From Piromyces finnis (lineage: Eukaryota; Neocallimastigomycota; Neocallimastigomycetes; Neocallimastigales; Neocallimastigaceae): DNA of 59,532 nt. Numbering within the stretch: the stretch's first letter is position 1; every line of letters begins with the position of its first letter. Shown in pieces: positions 56,341 to 59,532 of this stretch. A program made the translations under genes and the position numbers. The notes under the pieces are model-generated. The model worked only from the letters and a program-made list of their open reading frames with translations. It was not told where the DNA came from and did not search any database. Location of the stretch: NCBI GenBank assembly GCA_002104945.1, contig MCFH01000102.1, positions 1 to 59,532 on the forward strand. The letters are read 5' to 3'.

Positions 56341-59300
56341 TTATTCCAGTTCTGGATTTCTCTTTGTGTAAGGTTCCAATTGTGAGATATGAAATACCGG
56401 ATGAATATGTAGGTTTTCAGGTAATTCAAGCCGGTAATTCATTCTATTTCTCTCCTCGACGATTTTAAAAGGACCAAGATATTGAGATGAAAGTTTTTTA
56501 GCGGGTTCGTTGGTAAAGTAGTATCTTTTCAACCATACTAGATCATCAACTTTAAATTTTGGCCCACTCAATTTCCTGTAATCACCGTATTTTTTAAAAT
56601 CTTCTTTTGCCTTATTTAAGTGTTGTTGTAGAGCATTGAAATGAGACGACCAGTCTCTAGTGAGATTCGAAGCATTGTCCTTGAGTAACGATGGAGGTGA
56701 TTCAATAACAAAATTTGGGTGAAACCCATAATTGGCAAAAAACGGTGATATGCCTAAGGATTTGTGAAGTGAGTTATTGTACGCAAGTTCACAGAGAGGT
56801 AGATAGAAACACCAATCACTTTGAGCAGAGGAGCAGTAGCATCTAAGATATTGTTCTATGACCGAATTTATCCTTTCAATCTGGCCATTTGACTGTTGGT
56901 GATGGGCTGTGGCTAATCTTGGTTTTATATGTAGAGATGAACATAAAGATGTCCAAAATTCTGAGGAAAATTGGGAACCGTGATCAGAAATGATCATGTT
57001 CGGAAATCCATGGTAACGGAACACATTAAGTAAAAGGAGTTTGGCAGTAAGGTCGGCAGAAGGGACATCAGCACAAGGCACTAAGTGAACCATTTTTGTT
57101 AAATGGTCAGCAGTTACCATGATACATGTGCAATTTTGCGAACTAGGTAGATAGACAATAAAATCTACACCAATAACTTCCCAAGGTTTATTTGGAATGG
57201 GCAGTGGCAGGATTTTCCCATACGGTTTGTGCCTGCGGGTCTTACATCTACAACATATATCGCATGAAAGGACATAATTTATAACGTCCTTTTTCAAATT
57301 TGGCCACCAATAGTAACGTTTAATTTTTTCTAGGGTCTTATCAATCCCTTGATGGCCATTAATTGGTGAATCATGGAATGACTTAAGTATTTTTGCCTTG
57401 AGAGGTGAGGGAACGATAATACGATTTTGAAAATGGAGCACACCATTGATGACGGTGAAAAGAGAACTTTTGACCTTGCCAGAGTTGTCTTTAATTTTTT
57501 GAAAAGTTTCCTTGCAAAATTTATCTGTTTTTTGGAATTGAATTAAATGACTAATGTTATCATCTGTAGTACAGCAAAACACATCATCTTCAATTATTCT
57601 ATGGCAGTCGTTATCATGCTTTATCTTGTAGTCTGATCTCCTTGATAAGGAGTCAGGTTTTCCACCCCTGGAACCAGGTCTATAAGAGATTCTATAGTCA
57701 AATCTTGATAGAAACATGCTCCAGCGGATTTGTCTTTGACTTAATAGTTGTGGTTTTTTGAAGTATAAAAGGTTTCTATGATCAGTAATAACTTGGACAG
57801 GAAATTTAGCACCCTCTAAGTGGTGCCTCCATGTATCGAACGCGGTAATAATGGCAAGGAGTTCCTTGTCATATATGGTGTAGTTACACTCAGCGTTATT
57901 TAATGAACGAGAATAAAATGCAATGGGGTGTAAGAGATTATCATTATTACTTACCTGTGAAAGGATACATCCTATTGCAAAATCACTGGCGTCTGTTTCT
58001 ACCACAAATTCCTTCTCTGGATCAGGAAAAATGAGTATTTCATTAGTTAAAAAGGATTCTTTGAGCTTTGAAAAAGCAGTAGCAGCGATATTATCCCAAT
58101 TAAACACAGAATTTTTTTTCAAGAGTTTGCGAAGTGGGTCCATTTTTTCAGCAAAATTTTTTATAAACCTTCTGTAGAAATTACAGAGTCCTAGAAAGCT
58201 TTGAAGTTCTTTAATGTTTTTTGGTGTAGGCCATTCTAATATAGATTTCACTTTGTTTTTATCCATTAGGAGTCCATTAGTAGAGACAGTAAAGCCTAAA
58301 AAGGTGGTTTCCTTTACGTGAAAATCGCACTTTTCTAATTTTACATATAACCCATTATCGATTAAGGCTTTAAGAATTGTTCGAACATGACTAACATGAT
58401 CCTTAAGGTTAGGAGAATATATTATAATGTCGTCCAAGTACACCTGGGCAAATGAACCTAAAACTTCCGCGAGAACATCTTGTATGAATCTTTGAAAAAC
58501 GGATGGTGCATTACGAAGACCAAAGGGCATCACAAGATATTCGTAATGACCGATAGGAGTTCTAAAAGCCGTGAGATATTCATGGCCTTCTTTAATACGT
58601 ACAAGGTTGTACGCAGATCTTAAATCCAATCTGGTAAATATTGAAGCGCCTTTGAAAGATTCAATCATATCGTTTATTCTAGGAATAGGGTAACTGTTTC
58701 TAACTGTAATTGCGTTTAGTCGACGATAATCGACACATAAACGAAGGCTTCCATCATGTTTCTTTACAAAAAGTACAGGAGCTCCGGCTGGTGACTTCGA
58801 CTTCCGAATAAAGCCTTTGTTCAAATTCTCTTTGACATATTCTCTTAAAGTTTTTTGTTCATCGATCGTAAGAGAATATATCGGACCAAAATATAACTGT
58901 CCACCTGGAATTAAGTCTATGGACATATCGTAGTCCCTATGAGGGGGGAGTACGTCGGCCTTTTGCTTCTGAAACACTGTCGTCAAGTCATAATAATATT
59001 TTTTTAGGATTTGAATATTATTATTTTCAGCATTATCTTGAAAGCTGTCTAATTCTAAGATAGTAGCACAAACATCCTGGTCGTACAGTTCGTCTTCAGA
59101 GATTGAATCCGGGATAATTGAGTCATTATTCAAACTATTTACCATAGGAGCGGAGATTTCATCAGAATGGTATACAAACTTATTGCCTTTTGCTGAAGGA
59201 CAGTGTTTACCGCAGTACTTCTCCAAAAAGTATATTTTGTTAGTCTTATAATTTAAGAAAGGATTATGAATGGAAAGCCAATCACGTCCAAGTATTCCTG

Positions 59301-59532
59301 AGATTCCCTGAAGAAGCAAGTTCCCGATGCAGAATTCATATTTTTCTTCATGATCCATAATTCTTAATCTTAATGGTTTGGTTGCCTGCTTAATAATCAT
59401 ACTCTTACCATTGGGTAAATGTATATTGATTGGGGATGTCAACCCTACAGTAGGAATTTTATTTGCATTCGCGAAGGTTTTGCAAATAAAACTTCTAGCA
59501 GACCCTGAGTCAATAAGAAAGTTTATTTTTAA
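56341..59532 (-). CDS. gypsy Gag-Pol, second copy, partial
   Basis: The frame is open to the last base, corresponding to residues 286-1348 of the first copy, from just before the protease Asp to the end. The ATG at 59442 is internal and not the true start. Protease, RT (YLDD), RNase H and integrase are intact as in the first copy. Confidence 0.95.
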   Translation of the reverse strand, partial: LKINFLIDSGSARSFICKTFANANKIPTVGLTSPINIHLPNGKSMIIKQATKPLRLRIMDHEEKYEFCIGNLLLQGISGILGRDWLSIHNPFLNYKTNKIYFLEKYCGKHCPSAKGNKFVYHSDEISAPMVNSLNNDSIIPDSISEDELYDQDVCATILELDSFQDNAENNNIQILKKYYYDLTTVFQKQKADVLPPHRDYDMSIDLIPGGQLYFGPIYSLTIDEQKTLREYVKENLNKGFIRKSKSPAGAPVLFVKKHDGSLRLCVDYRRLNAITVRNSYPIPRINDMIESFKGASIFTRLDLRSAYNLVRIKEGHEYLTAFRTPIGHYEYLVMPFGLRNAPSVFQRFIQDVLAEVLGSFAQVYLDDIIIYSPNLKDHVSHVRTILKALIDNGLYVKLEKCDFHVKETTFLGFTVSTNGLLMDKNKVKSILEWPTPKNIKELQSFLGLCNFYRRFIKNFAEKMDPLRKLLKKNSVFNWDNIAATAFSKLKESFLTNEILIFPDPEKEFVVETDASDFAIGCILSQVSNNDNLLHPIAFYSRSLNNAECNYTIYDKELLAIITAFDTWRHHLEGAKFPVQVITDHRNLLYFKKPQLLSQRQIRWSMFLSRFDYRISYRPGSRGGKPDSLSRRSDYKIKHDNDCHRIIEDDVFCCTTDDNISHLIQFQKTDKFCKETFQKIKDNSGKVKSSLFTVINGVLHFQNRIIVPSPLKAKILKSFHDSPINGHQGIDKTLEKIKRYYWWPNLKKDVINYVLSCDICCRCKTRRHKPYGKILPLPIPNKPWEVIGVDFIVYLPSSQNCTCIMVTADHLTKMVHLVPCADVPSADLTAKLLLLNVFRYHGFPNMIISDHGSQFSSEFWTSLCSSLHIKPRLATAHHQQSNGQIERINSVIEQYLRCYCSSAQSDWCFYLPLCELAYNNSLHKSLGISPFFANYGFHPNFVIESPPSLLKDNASNLTRDWSSHFNALQQHLNKAKEDFKKYGDYRKLSGPKFKVDDLVWLKRYYFTNEPAKKLSSQYLGPFKIVEERNRMNYRLELPENLHIHPVFHISQLEPYTKRNPELE

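Larger units (their letters stand above)
55483..59532 (-). mobile_element. Second gypsy element in tandem, cut by window edge
   Basis: It repeats 50198-54247 with a 5285-bp offset and no differences that I noticed. Its 5' LTR and most of Gag lie beyond the window. Confidence 0.85.

Noticed and set aside
1-59532. Apicomplexan or Dictyostelium origin because of the A+T richness
   Set aside because: Bacterial-type NRPS modules, AAA/PD-(D/E)XK relics and Cys-rich surface proteins together fit anaerobic gut fungi better; this remains an inference.

Overview
The window is extremely A+T-rich eukaryotic DNA with long non-coding spacers. The best fit is the nuclear genome of an anaerobic gut fungus (Neocallimastigomycota, the Neocallimastix / Piromyces / Anaeromyces group). 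This is inferred from the mix of genes: bacterial-style NRPS modules, remnants of the AAA-ATPase-like/PD-(D/E)XK nuclease family that is expanded in these fungi, Cys-rich secreted and type I membrane proteins, degenerate ankyrin-type proteins, and Ty3/gypsy, copia and LINE retroelements. I saw no rRNA, tRNA or CRISPR array.

Layout. 1-19.1 kb: three minus-strand ankyrin-type genes (one running off the window). Two are clear paralogues whose upstream DNA is also duplicated; the third is 1380 aa and carries four 41-residue repeats, each with an Ile-rich/acidic motif resembling a SUMO-interaction motif. Between them lie decayed material: an unrecognised plus-strand relic (9.0-10.7 kb), a copia element that kept gag/protease and one LTR but lost the rest of pol (12.1-14.2 kb), a dead AAA/nuclease gene (14.2-15.3 kb), an (AGTAAT)n block and a LINE scrap. 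20.4-28.6 kb: a degenerate LINE, an EGF-like secreted-protein relic and a second dead AAA/nuclease gene.

28.6-36.4 kb: a fragment resembling the trigger-loop region of the RNA polymerase largest subunit, then a roughly 600-codon broken gene that has a second decayed copy at 2.7-3.5 kb. This pair may be the remains of a large-DNA-virus-like insertion, which is the most speculative and most interesting reading here. The same interval holds one intact type I membrane protein gene, a broken secreted-protein gene, a compositionally odd island, and a three-part broken gene of unknown function.

39.9-47.4 kb: a broken two-module NRPS (A-PCP-[partial C]-A-PCP-C) on the minus strand, divergent from an ABCA-type ATPase that consists of the nucleotide-binding domain alone. 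It looks like the relic of a biosynthetic locus. 48.3-48.7 kb: a probable plus-strand LTR with a tRNA-type primer-binding site.

50.2-59.5 kb: two minus-strand Ty3/gypsy elements in tandem, sharing one LTR, with a 5285-bp period and no differences noticed. The complete copy has an intact 1348-codon gag-pol; the second is cut by the window edge.

Much of the window is decaying. Several inactivating lesions are visible directly as tiny tandem duplications (TAGG x2 at 13078, AGCAT x2 at 26677, (AC)4 at 42889), in-frame stops, or homopolymer shifts. Apparently intact genes: 1-1253 (partial), 3949-8091, 17492-19144, 32472-33209, 46236-47423 and the gypsy gag-pol.
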